A stretch of DNA of 64,000 bases. Origin: Bacteroidales bacterium. Its GTDB lineage: Bacteria > Bacteroidota > Bacteroidia > Bacteroidales > JAGOPY01. Location of the stretch: contig JAGOPY010000001.1 of NCBI GenBank assembly GCA_017991835.1, forward strand, positions 1-64,000. Reading direction: 5' to 3'. The position numbers and the translations under genes are program-made. How positions within the stretch are numbered: position 1 is the stretch's first letter; each line of letters opens with the position of its first letter. Shown here piece by piece: positions 24,535 through 33,779 of this stretch. Under the pieces are notes generated by a model. It saw nothing but the letters and a program-made list of their open reading frames with translations, ran no database searches and was not told where the DNA came from.

Positions 24535-25611
24535 ATGAATGAAAAAGAACTACCGGAAGATTCCGCTCTGCGGGTGAATGAAGGGATCGACCAGCCGGAA
24601 GCGATGAACCCGGAGGCGGCACGCCGATTCCGCGACGCCATCCCGAAAGAGCTTGACGCCGAAGCATATGTGAAAGGGATCCTGGAAGGCAGCCGCCCGC
24701 TCCTCAGCAAAGCCATCACGATGGTCGAAAGCGCCCTGCCACGCCACCAGGAGCTGGCCCGGGAGATCGTCAACGCCTGCGTACCGCATGCCGGGAGATC
24801 GGTCCGCGTGGGCATTACGGGGGTGCCGGGAGTGGGAAAGAGCACGTTCATCGAAACGCTCGGGAAATATCTTACGGCACAGGGCAACAGGATCGCCGTA
24901 CTGGCGATCGACCCGAGCAGCCGCCGCACCAAAGGAAGCATCCTGGGCGACAAGACCCGGATGGAAGACCTGGCCAACGACCCTAACGCCTACATCCGAC
25001 CCTCCTCCTCTGCCGGAACGCTGGGCGGCGTGGCGCGCAATACGCGCGAATCGGTCATCCTCTGCGAAGCAGCAGGATTTAATATCATCTTCGTCGAGAC
25101 GGTCGGCGTGGGGCAATCGGAAACGGCCGTCCACTCCATGGTCGATTTCTTCCTGCTGCTGATGCTGGCCGGCGCCGGCGACGAGCTCCAGGGGATCAAG
25201 CGGGGCATCATGGAGATGGCCGACGCCATCGTCATCAATAAAGCCGATGGCGATAATGTCAGGAAAGCCGAACTGGCAGCGCGGGAATATAAGAATGCCC
25301 TCCACCTCTTCCCTCCCCCGCCGTCGGGATGGAACCCGATGGTGCTGACCGCCTCGGCCGCCGAAAACAAGGGCATCGCTGAAACCTGGCAGATGGTTTT
25401 AGATTACAGCCGGTTGGCCCATGAGTCGGGCTACTTCGACGCCAACCGCCAGGAACAGGCGTTGCAGGCCTTTACAGATACCGTCGAAGAGGCGATCCGG
25501 CAGCAGTTCTATCACAGTGAAATAGTGATTTCACAGATCGACACCCTCCGCAGCGACATCCTTGCCGGAAAGATCAGTCCGTATGAGGCGGCGAGAAAGC
25601 TGACTCAATAA
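24535..25611 (+). CDS. meaB: Methylmalonyl-CoA mutase-associated GTPase MeaB
   Basis: 358 aa from MNEKELPEDS; a start 14 codons upstream would lie on top of the promoter. G3E-type P-loop GTPase: GVPGVGKST (96-104), DPSSRRTKGSILGDKTRM, ETVGVGQSE, and VINKADGDN for guanine recognition. MeaB loads and protects the adenosylcobalamin cofactor of methylmalonyl-CoA mutase or related mutases. No separate methylmalonyl-CoA mutase is in the window, but the fused mutase IcmF at 37-41 kb carries its own G domain, so MeaB probably serves a mutase elsewhere. The next gene starts 6 bp downstream. Confidence 0.95.
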   Translation: MNEKELPEDSALRVNEGIDQPEAMNPEAARRFRDAIPKELDAEAYVKGILEGSRPLLSKAITMVESALPRHQELAREIVNACVPHAGRSVRVGITGVPGVGKSTFIETLGKYLTAQGNRIAVLAIDPSSRRTKGSILGDKTRMEDLANDPNAYIRPSSSAGTLGGVARNTRESVILCEAAGFNIIFVETVGVGQSETAVHSMVDFFLLLMLAGAGDELQGIKRGIMEMADAIVINKADGDNVRKAELAAREYKNALHLFPPPPSGWNPMVLTASAAENKGIAETWQMVLDYSRLAHESGYFDANRQEQALQAFTDTVEEAIRQQFYHSEIVISQIDTLRSDILAGKISPYEAARKLTQ

Positions 25612-25617
25612 TTTTCT

Positions 25618-26970
25618 ATGTCCAGGAAAACCATCGGCAGATTCTCCTTCGGGTTCCAGATCGTCCTCTGGATCGGAGGCATTTTCCACAGGCTTTATTA
25701 CCGGAAATTTTCCGTGGTCAACAGGGATAGGATTCCGCATGATGGTCCGGTCATTTTTGCCGCCAATCACCAGAATGCGCTGATGGATGCGCTGGCTGTC
25801 ATCTTTTCCACCCGCTGCCAGGTGGTGTTCCTGGCCCGGGCCGACATCTTCCGTAAAAAATACATGGCCCGGATTCTCTACTTTCTGAAGATCTTACCTG
25901 TTTACCGCATCCGCGATGGTTTTCACGCCGTCGATCAGAACAATGAAGTATTTCCCGAGATCATCGGCGTGCTGAAGAGAAACCGGCCGGCAGCCCTGTT
26001 CCCCGAAGGGAACCACCTGGGGGAGAAACGGTTGCGCCCGTTGAAAAAAGGGGCGGCACGGCTGGCGCTGCAAGCGGAGGAGGCCAATGATTTTACGCTG
26101 GGGGTTTCCATCGTTCCGGTTGGGCTCGACTATTCCAACTACTACAATGCCGGGAGCGACCTGCTGGTGGTGTTCGGCAATCCCATCCCGGCCTCGGCCT
26201 ACCGCGAAGAATTTCTCCAGAACCCTGCCCGGGCGGTCAGTCTTATGACTACCGACCTGGCAACGGAGCTCCGGAAAGTGATGCTGGATATCCATTCGGA
26301 AGAGAACTACAGCGTTATTCATGAGGCGGTGAAAATGTACGGGCCTGTTGAACTGAAGCGCAGAAAACTCAGGAACAATCCGTATAATCTTTTCTTAGTA
26401 AAGAAGGAATTGGCTGAGAATCTTATGGTTAAAGAAAAAGGGCTGGAAACCCTCCGCGAAGAACTGGCGTCTTACCACGCAAAACTCCCGGCCCTCGGCA
26501 TCCGCGAACCACAGGTCAAAAACCCCTTCCCCAATCCAGTATCCAGTATCCTTAAATCTATTTTCATTATCCTTTTGCTCCCCATCCACCTTTATGGCAT
26601 GGTCCTGAATTACATTCCTTACAGCCTGCCCATCTTCCTGGCGCAGAATATCAAAGACCGGCATTTCCTCGGCTCGGTGAGGTTCGGCGCCGGGCTCCTG
26701 TTATTCTTTACCTGGTATCTCCTGCTTTTTATCACCTCTATATTCATTTTTCACAGTATTTTTTATGCGGCTGTTTTTATGGTTTCGGTATCTTTGACCG
26801 GCCTGTGCGCATTTTACAATTACCGCCTGATGCTGAAACTGAGGGCCGACTGGCGGTGGATCTTTCTGAAATACCGCAACAGGAGTGAATTTGAGGGATT
26901 GATAAAGCAAAGGGAAAGAATTATGAAAGAAATATTCAGACTTTTAAATAGAACCGAAAATTCTGTGTAA
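25618..26970 (+). CDS. PlsC-like 1-acylglycerol-phosphate acyltransferase family protein
   Basis: 450 aa. Acyltransferase motif N50-H51-QNALM-D57 (five residues between H and D, as in the larger GPAT-like group rather than the usual four), PEG motif in ALFPEGNHLGE (~121-131), and VPVGLDY later. Residues ~300-400 contain two or three membrane segments (SIFIILLLPIHLYGMVL, LLLFFTWYLLLFITSIFIFHSIF), so it is an inner-membrane enzyme. Reaction by family: acyl transfer to glycerol-phosphate or lysophosphatidate. It is 6 bp after meaB. Its last codons and stop lie in an intergenic phrase repeat. Confidence 0.88.
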   Translation: MSRKTIGRFSFGFQIVLWIGGIFHRLYYRKFSVVNRDRIPHDGPVIFAANHQNALMDALAVIFSTRCQVVFLARADIFRKKYMARILYFLKILPVYRIRDGFHAVDQNNEVFPEIIGVLKRNRPAALFPEGNHLGEKRLRPLKKGAARLALQAEEANDFTLGVSIVPVGLDYSNYYNAGSDLLVVFGNPIPASAYREEFLQNPARAVSLMTTDLATELRKVMLDIHSEENYSVIHEAVKMYGPVELKRRKLRNNPYNLFLVKKELAENLMVKEKGLETLREELASYHAKLPALGIREPQVKNPFPNPVSSILKSIFIILLLPIHLYGMVLNYIPYSLPIFLAQNIKDRHFLGSVRFGAGLLLFFTWYLLLFITSIFIFHSIFYAAVFMVSVSLTGLCAFYNYRLMLKLRADWRWIFLKYRNRSEFEGLIKQRERIMKEIFRLLNRTENSV

Positions 26971-27052
26971 CTCTGTGAATATCTGTGTAATCTGTGGTGA
27001 ATACTTTTTAACACACAGAGGAGCACGGAGTTACACAGAGGAGCACGGAGTT
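26962..27052. repeat. Phrase repeat with two exact 20-bp tandem units
   Basis: CTGTGTAACTCTGTGAATAT phrases precede two identical copies (27013-27032, 27033-27052) of ACACAGAGGAGCACGGAGTT. The two halves are loosely inverse to one another, so the region can fold. Confidence 0.7.
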
Positions 27053-27070
27053 GGAAATCAACAAATCCAT

Positions 27071-28411
27071 ATGAAACCTAAACAAGCTATTACCCTTTTC
27101 CTGGCCATTCTGCTGTTGTCGCCGCTTTTCATCCATTCCCAGCAGGACACGACAGAGCAGAAACAGCGCAAACGACTGAATTTCTCCGGGTTGCCGGTCG
27201 TGGCCTACGATGCCGACATGGGGCTGCAATACGGACTTGTGGCCAACATGTACGACTACGGCGACTGGAAAGCCTACCCCGAATACCGGCATATGGTTAA
27301 GGTGGAGGTATCGCGGTTCACGAAGGGAAGTGGCATTAACCAGGTCTTTTATGATTCCAAATACCTTATTCCCGGTATCCGGTTCACGGCCGACCTGAGT
27401 TATCTGACGGAGAAAGGCGTTGATTTCTATGGATTTAACGGATACCAGGCCATATACCGGCCGGAATGGGAGGATGATGAGGACACGTCGTATATCACCC
27501 GGATGTTTTACCGGCATGAACGGAAGATGTTCCGCTTCACGAGTGATTTCCAGGGACAGATAGCCGGCGAAAAGCTCCGCTGGCTGGCCGGTATCGGGAT
27601 CATGAATTTTAAAACGGGAACGGTGGATATCGACAGGTTGAACAAGGGTAAAAAAGAGAGCAAGATCCTTCCTGATACGATCACCCTTTACGATAAGTAT
27701 GTTGATTGGGGGATTATTCCCGAGGATGAGAAAAATGGCGGTAATGCCAATTTTATCAAAGCCGGGCTGATCTTCGACACGCGCGATAACGAGCCAAATC
27801 CCATGAAGGGATTATGGGATGAAGTGATGCTGGTCTATTCGCCAGGATTCTTCTTTAACGAAGGCAATTCATTCCTGAAACTGATCGCCATACACCGGCA
27901 GTATTTCACCATCGTGAAGAAGAAGGTGAATTTCGGCTACCGGCTGGGCTACCAGGGAACGATTGCCGGTCATACGCCGTTCTATTTCCAGCCCTACATG
28001 CTCAATTCTTTCTCATCCATTACCAAGACCGACGGCCTGGGCGGGGCGAAGAACCTGCGCGGAATTTTGCGCAACCGGGTGGTCGGAGATGGTATTGTTT
28101 GGGGCAATGCCGAGGTGCGATGGCGGATTACAGATTTCATCATCGCCAAGCAAAATTTCTACGTCGGGTTGAATTTTTTCGGCGACGTGGGAATGGTGGT
28201 GCAGAAGATGGATTTCAATATCCCGGAAACGGCTGAAACGGCAGAATATTTCGATCTTTCCGACAGCGCTGACAAGCTGCATCCCAGTGTCGGCGCCGGC
28301 CTGCGCATCGGCTGGAACGAGAATTTCATCATTGCCGTCGATTATGGCTTTGCGCTGGATCAAAGGGACGGGATGAGTGGGCTGTACATTGCTTTCGGGA
28401 ATTTGTTCTAG
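27071..28411 (+). CDS. BamA/TamA-family (Omp85-like) outer-membrane protein
   Basis: 446 aa from MKPKQAITLFLAILLLSPLFIHSQ (signal peptide); an upstream in-frame Met would include the phrase repeat and is rejected. The protein is a surface-antigen D15-like barrel, with GLGGAKNLRGILRNRVVGDGIVWGNAEVRWRITDF (the conserved LRG...GD...N.E.R region) and a terminal strand ending LYIAFGNLF. No POTRA domains, so it is a minimal member of unknown role, possibly in lipid or protein delivery to the outer membrane. Confidence 0.87.
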   Translation: MKPKQAITLFLAILLLSPLFIHSQQDTTEQKQRKRLNFSGLPVVAYDADMGLQYGLVANMYDYGDWKAYPEYRHMVKVEVSRFTKGSGINQVFYDSKYLIPGIRFTADLSYLTEKGVDFYGFNGYQAIYRPEWEDDEDTSYITRMFYRHERKMFRFTSDFQGQIAGEKLRWLAGIGIMNFKTGTVDIDRLNKGKKESKILPDTITLYDKYVDWGIIPEDEKNGGNANFIKAGLIFDTRDNEPNPMKGLWDEVMLVYSPGFFFNEGNSFLKLIAIHRQYFTIVKKKVNFGYRLGYQGTIAGHTPFYFQPYMLNSFSSITKTDGLGGAKNLRGILRNRVVGDGIVWGNAEVRWRITDFIIAKQNFYVGLNFFGDVGMVVQKMDFNIPETAETAEYFDLSDSADKLHPSVGAGLRIGWNENFIIAVDYGFALDQRDGMSGLYIAFGNLF

Positions 28412-28447
28412 ATGGAGTCAATCGGACTGGAGGTCGTCACATAATCT

Positions 28448-28543
28448 CTTTGCGAAACTTTGCGTGTACTCTGCGCAACTTTGCGAAATTTATAATTAGC
28501 TGTTACGCAAAGTCTCGCAAAGGTCCCGCAAAGTTTCGCAAAG
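28448..28543. repeat. 17-bp inverted repeat element between convergent genes
   Basis: Exact arms CTTTGCGAAACTTTGCG (28448-28464) and its complement (28527-28543), with related CGCAACTTTGCG / ACGCAAAGTCTCGCAAAG phrases between. Could act as a bidirectional terminator for the genes on either side. Confidence 0.7.
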
Positions 28544-28588
28544 GTATTTTTCTGACTTTTCAGACATTACTAAGATGAAGTCAAATAT

Positions 28589-28697
28589 CCTACAGTCATA
28601 AAGTCTTACAGTCTTATCGTCCTATCGTCTTACAGTCTTACAGTCTTATCGTCCTACAGTCTTAAAGTCCTACAGTCCTACAGTCCTACAGTCCTAC
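28589..28697. repeat. 10-bp tandem phrase array
   Basis: About eleven degenerate units of CCTACAGT(C/CT) such as TCCTACAGTC, TCTTACAGTC, TCTTATCGTC. The array runs into the 3' end of the sulfotransferase gene and supplies its stop codon. Confidence 0.8.
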
Positions 28698-29377
28698 GAA
28701 CTCAGAAATATAACAGTAAAAACCACCACCATCACAACCACCAGCGGCACCAGCCAGTTCAGCACCTTCAGCAGCCGGATCAGCCGCCGGAAGCTCCTGC
28801 TCTCGTTGATATGCGGGAAGGGTTTGTTGGGGACCGGCACACCGAGGAAATCGCATAAGGGTTTCCAACCCTCCTTCACTTCATAAACCAGCAAACGCTC
28901 TGCCGGAACCGTTTTCCTCACTTCATCGATCCACTCCCGGTAGATCTTAACGGTCATCCGGCGGTCGTTGAAAGCGCCCTGCAGGTTGCCGTTCCATATG
29001 ATCTCGTCGTGGATCCTCCTGACGATGCCCGGAAACCAGAACGGGAAAGCCGGCTGGATGGCCCAGATCGTTTCGTACATGCTGTCGTACCATTTCTCCG
29101 GATCGCGTACATTCAGCAGGATCTTCGCATCGGGATATTCCTGCATCAGCTCCTTGTAAAATGAGCAGGTGGGCCAGTCGACAACGGAATTATATCTTCT
29201 GAAAAATCTCTTCCAGTTGACCGTCTCCCCTTTCCAGGCTTTTATAAAGAAATGAAGATGATGAAATCGCGGCAGGGCGATCTTCATATGGTAGCAGGGG
29301 CCGTAGCCCAGCTCATCCAGCGCCGCCTTGAGCGACATGGTTCCCGATCTGCCGAAGCCTGCGCCGATGAGTTTCAT
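28694..29377 (-). CDS. Sulfotransferase-family protein with C-terminal membrane anchor
   Basis: 227 aa. N-terminal 5'-PSB/P-loop motif GAGFGRSGTMSLKAAL (6-21), then NVRDPEKWYDSMYETI (3'-PSB-like region), matching the Sulfotransfer_4-type family that uses PAPS. Residues ~203-224 (VLNWLVPLVVVMVVVFTVIF) form a membrane anchor. Acceptor unknown. The stop codon falls in a tandem phrase repeat, so the extreme C-terminus may have been reshaped by it. Confidence 0.82.
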   Translation of the reverse strand: MKLIGAGFGRSGTMSLKAALDELGYGPCYHMKIALPRFHHLHFFIKAWKGETVNWKRFFRRYNSVVDWPTCSFYKELMQEYPDAKILLNVRDPEKWYDSMYETIWAIQPAFPFWFPGIVRRIHDEIIWNGNLQGAFNDRRMTVKIYREWIDEVRKTVPAERLLVYEVKEGWKPLCDFLGVPVPNKPFPHINESRSFRRLIRLLKVLNWLVPLVVVMVVVFTVIFLSS

Positions 29378-29388
29378 GGGTTGTAAGG

Positions 29389-29528
29389 GTTCCAGTGTTC
29401 CAGTGTTCCAGTGTTCCAGTGTTCCAGAGTTCTAGTGTTCCAGGTTTCGCGTCTTTCCCGCGAAACCTGGAACCAATTCCAAATTTCTATTTTCCAATTT
29501 CACCCTTCACGCTTCACGCTTCACTTTT
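29389..29528. repeat. GTGTTCCA phrase array with 15-bp hairpin
   Basis: Five or six units of GTTCCAGT lead into a perfect hairpin, GTTCCAGGTTTCGCG (29437-29451) and its complement (29459-29473), then CAATTCCAAATTTCTATTTT and TTCACGCTTCACGCTTCAC. A near-copy lies at 32.62-32.70 kb. The rest of the 465-bp gap up to 29842 holds only the promoter listed next. Confidence 0.75.
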
Positions 29529-29697
29529 CATCTGCAAAGTAACAAAATTGATTTTCAAGCCAACATATTAATACCGGCATGGAGTTGTAAGGAAAACTTT
29601 TGAGAATTAGCCATTCATAAGACTTTCTGATACTTAAAACCAATAATGAAGAATTATATAGAACTTATCTAAATTATGAAGATTTGATTAAAAGATC

Positions 29698-29728
29698 TTG
29701 ACATCTACTGAATTTTGCGCTATATTTG
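29698..29728 (+). promoter_or_regulatory. Bacteroidota-type promoter for the 308-aa T9SS protein
   Basis: TTG (29698-29700), 20 nt, TATATTTG (29721-29728): exact consensus and spacing. Predicted start near 29735, giving a ~108-nt leader. Confidence 0.65.
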
Positions 29729-29842
29729 AAACGTTAATCCAAATTCTGAAAACCAGGTTTATTTCCCTCTCACCCTTATTAATGTAAGCTATTATTCTGA
29801 TTTGGTTTTATGGTATGAAAGCGCAATAAATACCGAAATATT

Positions 29843-30769
29843 ATGAAAAAATTGAGATTATTGATCCTCTCCTTGTTGTTAGTAAACTGTTTTAGTAATG
29901 GTCAGTCAGTTGCACCATCAGGTGGGGCCTACCAGAGAGCAAATAGCTTGAATTATGATGCCATTGTCGATACGGCAAAATTATGGAGTGTTGCCATAGA
30001 ATATATGAATATTCGATATTCATTATATTGTAAAATTGGTGACACCATCACAATAGGTGATCATGTATATCATAAAGTTTATGAAACAAACGACTCTTTA
30101 CAATCAACCTGGTATTTTTCCGGGTACATCAGAGAAAATGAAAGCGGGGAGGTTTATTTTAGAAATAATTCCGGGGTGGAAGGATTGATTTATTCATTTA
30201 ATTTAAGTGCAAATGATTCTGTTATAGTTTATAATGCATTGGTATGCCCCGAATTTGATACATTAATCGTCTCAGCCACAGATTCTGTGTGGCTGGGAGA
30301 CAGATATCGAAAAAGGATATTTATCTATAATTCAGTTCTTGATGAAATCTGGACCGAGGGAATTGGAAGTACATTCGGATTATTATACAGTAATGTTTGT
30401 TATGTTGGTTGTGTTTATAATTTAATATGTTATTATGAATCTGATACTCTTATTTATCAGAATCCCGATTATGAAAGTTGCTATTATCATTTGCCGGATG
30501 GCATTAACAATTATGAACCTTCTGAATCATATCGAATAAATTATAACGCAACTGACCGGACGATAGCTATTAATTGTTCGGATGCAGAAACAACCGGACT
30601 GACCTACCATTTGAGCATTTTCAACCTGATGGGAAATGAAATATATCATGGTAAGTTGATGAACAATAATCAAATAATATCAGCAAGTCATTTTGCAACA
30701 GGCATTTATCTTGTCAGTATTATATCTTCCGGCCATCTTATCTATCGAAGTAAAATTTTAATCTATTAA
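29843..30769 (+). CDS. T9SS type A sorted secreted protein
   Basis: 308 aa. Signal peptide MKKLRLLILSLLLVNCFSNGQ. Body of ~200 aa, Tyr- and Ser-rich, all-beta in character, with a Cys-rich stretch (YSNVCYVGCVYNLICYYESD). The last ~80 aa form a T9SS type A tail (LTYHLSIFNLMGNEIYHGKL...SHFATGIYLVSIISSGHLIYRSKILIY). AT-rich. No catalytic motif recognised. Confidence 0.82.
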   Translation: MKKLRLLILSLLLVNCFSNGQSVAPSGGAYQRANSLNYDAIVDTAKLWSVAIEYMNIRYSLYCKIGDTITIGDHVYHKVYETNDSLQSTWYFSGYIRENESGEVYFRNNSGVEGLIYSFNLSANDSVIVYNALVCPEFDTLIVSATDSVWLGDRYRKRIFIYNSVLDEIWTEGIGSTFGLLYSNVCYVGCVYNLICYYESDTLIYQNPDYESCYYHLPDGINNYEPSESYRINYNATDRTIAINCSDAETTGLTYHLSIFNLMGNEIYHGKLMNNNQIISASHFATGIYLVSIISSGHLIYRSKILIY

Positions 30770-30854
30770 CAAAAAAAATGATACCGAGTCTGAACCGGTT
30801 TGCGGATTTAATACAGTTGTTCCTCTCGGCATAGAGGCTTTATCAAAAGTAATA

Positions 30855-30960
30855 AACCACAAAGGAACACCAAGGATTTCACGAAGGAACACAAAGTTTA
30901 TTATTTGATAATCTGATACTTAGTGCGCCTTTGTGATTTACTTTGTGCGCCTTTGTGGTT
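30855..30960. repeat. 11-bp inverted repeat phrase element
   Basis: AACCACAAAGG (30855-30865) with its exact complement at 30950-30960, and inner phrases AGGAACACCAAGG and TTTGTGCGCC. Fills the gap between two T9SS genes. Confidence 0.7.
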
Positions 30961-31017
30961 AAATAATAGACTTTTGAGACAACCTCATATAATAGCGGCA
31001 GGTCAACAAATATCTGA

Positions 31018-32559
31018 ATGATGATCAGAAATTTACTATTACTTTTTTTACTAATTTTTTCCGGTGTTCTTTCAAAGGGCCAGTTTACCTATTTCAATAA
31101 CCATTACAACAATGATAACTGGAGCGCGGGCATCTCAATTGTTGAAACGGAAAGTGGTTATGTGGCCTTCGGTGTGAGCGGGGTGGAATCAGGCCAATAT
31201 ATCTTCAAAAGAATACTCCTGACCGGCATCGATCACCAGGGTAACCAACTCTGGTGGAAAACATATGGCGAGGATTTTCATAATTATTATGCAGGCCTAA
31301 ACAGGGGAGGAATTAAAACATCTGACGGTGGATTTGCTGTCAGTGGCGCTATTGAAGATGAAATCAGAGTCGTAGGATTATTGATGAAATTTGATGAAAA
31401 TGGCGATTCCTTGTGGTCAAGAATATATGGCGACACCATTTCACCCGGTTATTCTTTCCATGGATTCTATGCATGCCAACAGTTGCCTGATCAAGGATAT
31501 CTGATGGTTGGTGCTGTTTATGTTTCCGGTGATGATAGCGATATTCTTTTGATCCGAACTGATAGCCTTGGCAATCAGATATGGATAAAAACATATGGCG
31601 AGTTACACTTCATGGAATTAGCATATTCCCTATCTCTATTACCTGACGGCGAATTTTTAATCGGTTATATGAGCCAGAATATCAATGTTTTTTATACCAT
31701 GCATCCGGGAATGCTGAAAATTGACAACCAGGGAAATGAAATCTGGAGTAAAATATACAGTGGCCCGTATGATGATTCCGGGTGCGCTGTCACAATTTCC
31801 CAGGATGGAAATTATCTTTTAGGAAGCAGCTATGGATATATTTCCACACACCCGGTGATTACAACATGTAAAGTATGGATCATTAAAACCGATACTTCCG
31901 GAAATATTATCTGGGACAAAATCTATGGTGATAAAACATATGAAGGGCTTGCTATGACAATAAATGAAATGAATGACGGGAGCATCATTGTATCAGGTTC
32001 AGGAGGATTTGAATTCACTCCTGGGATAGAGGGATGGATATTAAAAACCGAATCAGATGGGGATAGCCTGTGGATGAGACGATACAGTCATTTCCAAACA
32101 TATGACAATGAACAAAATGATCTTGCCTTCACTACAGATAATGGGCTCGTGCTTACGGGTATGACAATGGGCTATCCGGATTGGATAGAATCAGTTTGGG
32201 TACAAAAACTCGATAGCATCGGCTGTGATTCTGTAGGGTGCGATACAACGGTAGGTATTTTTGAAGGGCATGGAGGCCTGGGGGCATGGGGGCAAGGAGG
32301 CGTTGAGCTTTATCCAAACCCGGCATCAGATCTGATTCACATCACCTTCAGGCAAAATAACCTGAACCGGTTTCCCGCACGAGACAGAGAATTGGAAATC
32401 TTTAATGTTTACGGAGAAAAGGTGGTTGGAATGAAGTTGTCCATCTTTCAGGAATCGATAACCCAAAACATTTCCGGCCTTGCACAAGGCTTGTATCTGG
32501 TGGTGATCAGGGAAAGACAAAAAGTCGTTTGTACAGGTAAGTTTCTGATTGCCAGATAA
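31018..32559 (+). CDS. T9SS type A protein with tryptophan-docking beta-propeller repeats
   Basis: 513 aa. Signal peptide (MMIRNLLLLFLLIFSGVLSKGQ). Residues ~25-405 contain at least six blades with the recurring end (D/N)xxW(S/W)(K/R)(I/T)YG(D/E) and ...DGGFAVSG / DQGYLMVGA / DNGLVLTG, giving a propeller. A linker at ~416-427 (GHGGLGAWGQGG) is encoded by a purine-rich phrase repeat, then ELYPNPASDLIHITF...AQGLYLVVIRERQKVVCTGKFLIAR is the T9SS sorting domain. Probably a surface protein. Ligand unknown. Confidence 0.87.
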   Translation: MMIRNLLLLFLLIFSGVLSKGQFTYFNNHYNNDNWSAGISIVETESGYVAFGVSGVESGQYIFKRILLTGIDHQGNQLWWKTYGEDFHNYYAGLNRGGIKTSDGGFAVSGAIEDEIRVVGLLMKFDENGDSLWSRIYGDTISPGYSFHGFYACQQLPDQGYLMVGAVYVSGDDSDILLIRTDSLGNQIWIKTYGELHFMELAYSLSLLPDGEFLIGYMSQNINVFYTMHPGMLKIDNQGNEIWSKIYSGPYDDSGCAVTISQDGNYLLGSSYGYISTHPVITTCKVWIIKTDTSGNIIWDKIYGDKTYEGLAMTINEMNDGSIIVSGSGGFEFTPGIEGWILKTESDGDSLWMRRYSHFQTYDNEQNDLAFTTDNGLVLTGMTMGYPDWIESVWVQKLDSIGCDSVGCDTTVGIFEGHGGLGAWGQGGVELYPNPASDLIHITFRQNNLNRFPARDRELEIFNVYGEKVVGMKLSIFQESITQNISGLAQGLYLVVIRERQKVVCTGKFLIAR

Positions 32560-32571
32560 GAGCGGGCAGTT

Positions 32572-32700
32572 TCAGGGTTTCAGGTTTCAGGTTTCAGGTT
32601 CCAGGTTTCAGGTTCCAGGTTTCAGGTTCCAGGTTTCGCGTCTTTCCCGCGAAAGCGGGAACCAATTCCAAATTTCTATTTTCCAATTTCACGCTTCACC
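32572..32700. repeat. CAGGTTT heptamer array plus hairpin, second copy of the 29.4-kb element
   Basis: Eight or nine 7-bp units (CAGGTTT/CAGGTTC) pass into GGTTCCAGGTTTCGCGTCTT and TCCCGCGAAAGCGGGAACC, then CAATTCCAAATTTCTATTTT and repeated TTCACGCTTCACCC phrases. About 70 bp match the element at 29437-29510. Confidence 0.75.
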
Positions 32701-32702
32701 CT

Positions 32703-33755
32703 TCACCGTTCACTCTTCACGCTTCTATAGTACCCAATCGTCCTCTCCAGCGCCTCCCCGTGGCTGTATTTCGGCTTGAATCCCCAGTCTTTACATGCTT
32801 TATCCGAAGTAAACGTATAATCGGTACAGGTATAGACCACGGCAAAGCGGCTGAATTTAGGGTGATATTTTTTAAACGGACGAACCATGAAAGCGAAGAA
32901 TTCCGACATACTGCCCATGGCATACGCTACCGGCCGCGGGATCCAGAAGTTCTTCGGCCGTATTTTATAACCTGCGCCGATGACTACCTGGTCGAAGAAC
33001 CGGAAGAAGTTGGAACCGGGCGCATCGGTCATAAAATAGACCTCGCCGGTAATGTGGTCCGAGCCGTTCATGAGCGCCGCCGCTGCCTGAAGATGGGCAT
33101 GTGCAATGTTGCCGACATAGATATGCTGGCATTTGGCCTTCCCATTGCCCAGCCTGACGTAAAAGCCCCCTTTCGCCATGTTGATCAGCGAACCGATATG
33201 GTAAGGGTCGGCTTCGCCATAAATATCGGACGGGCGAAGAACGACCGCCTTCAAGCCTTCCCCGCAGGCCTCCTTTATTGCAGCCTCCGCCAGGTATTTG
33301 CTGCGGCAGTAAGAGGTCTTGTGCTGCTGGGGGTAAGGATGGCTTTCGTCGATATCCACCAGTGGCTTACCGCTGTATACCGCATCCAGCGAGCTGGTAA
33401 AGATGAGATGCCCGATCCCCCCGGATTTACAGGCAGAGATAACGTTCTTTGTCCCGCCGGTATTGATATCAATGACCTCTTCATCCGATAGGATCCCCCA
33501 GTCGATCACCGCCGCGGAATGGATCACCAGGCCGATATCCTTGCAGGCGGCCTGAAGCGATTCCAGGTCGCGGACATCCCCCCGGAAATACTCAACTTGA
33601 ACCGGCAAATGAATATCTGCCGGTGGTTTTAAATCAAATATCCTGATTTTGCCTGCTCTGACAGGCGAGTCCTTCTCCAGCAGCTCCCTGACGATCGCCT
33701 GTCCTAAAAACCCGGAGCCTCCGGTTACCAGCACGTTCAGATTATTTCTGTCCAT
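32703..33755 (-). CDS. NAD-dependent epimerase/3-beta-HSD-like extended SDR
   Basis: 350 aa. Rossmann motif TGGSGFLG (11-18), catalytic Y149-CRS-K153, and middle motif HSAAVIDWG (79-87), which fits the 3-beta-hydroxysteroid dehydrogenase/isomerase-like branch. VLRPSDIYGEADP marks the substrate domain. Substrate could be a sterol-like, isoprenoid or polyketide-type alcohol; sequence alone does not decide. Divergent from the EthD/acetoacetyl-CoA synthetase pair. Confidence 0.88.
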   Translation of the reverse strand: MDRNNLNVLVTGGSGFLGQAIVRELLEKDSPVRAGKIRIFDLKPPADIHLPVQVEYFRGDVRDLESLQAACKDIGLVIHSAAVIDWGILSDEEVIDINTGGTKNVISACKSGGIGHLIFTSSLDAVYSGKPLVDIDESHPYPQQHKTSYCRSKYLAEAAIKEACGEGLKAVVLRPSDIYGEADPYHIGSLINMAKGGFYVRLGNGKAKCQHIYVGNIAHAHLQAAAALMNGSDHITGEVYFMTDAPGSNFFRFFDQVVIGAGYKIRPKNFWIPRPVAYAMGSMSEFFAFMVRPFKKYHPKFSRFAVVYTCTDYTFTSDKACKDWGFKPKYSHGEALERTIGYYRSVKSER

Positions 33756-33779
33756 TTATGTTGTCTTTTAGAAATAATA

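Noticed and set aside
28589-28697. Possible CRISPR array
   Set aside because: 10-bp degenerate units without spacers.
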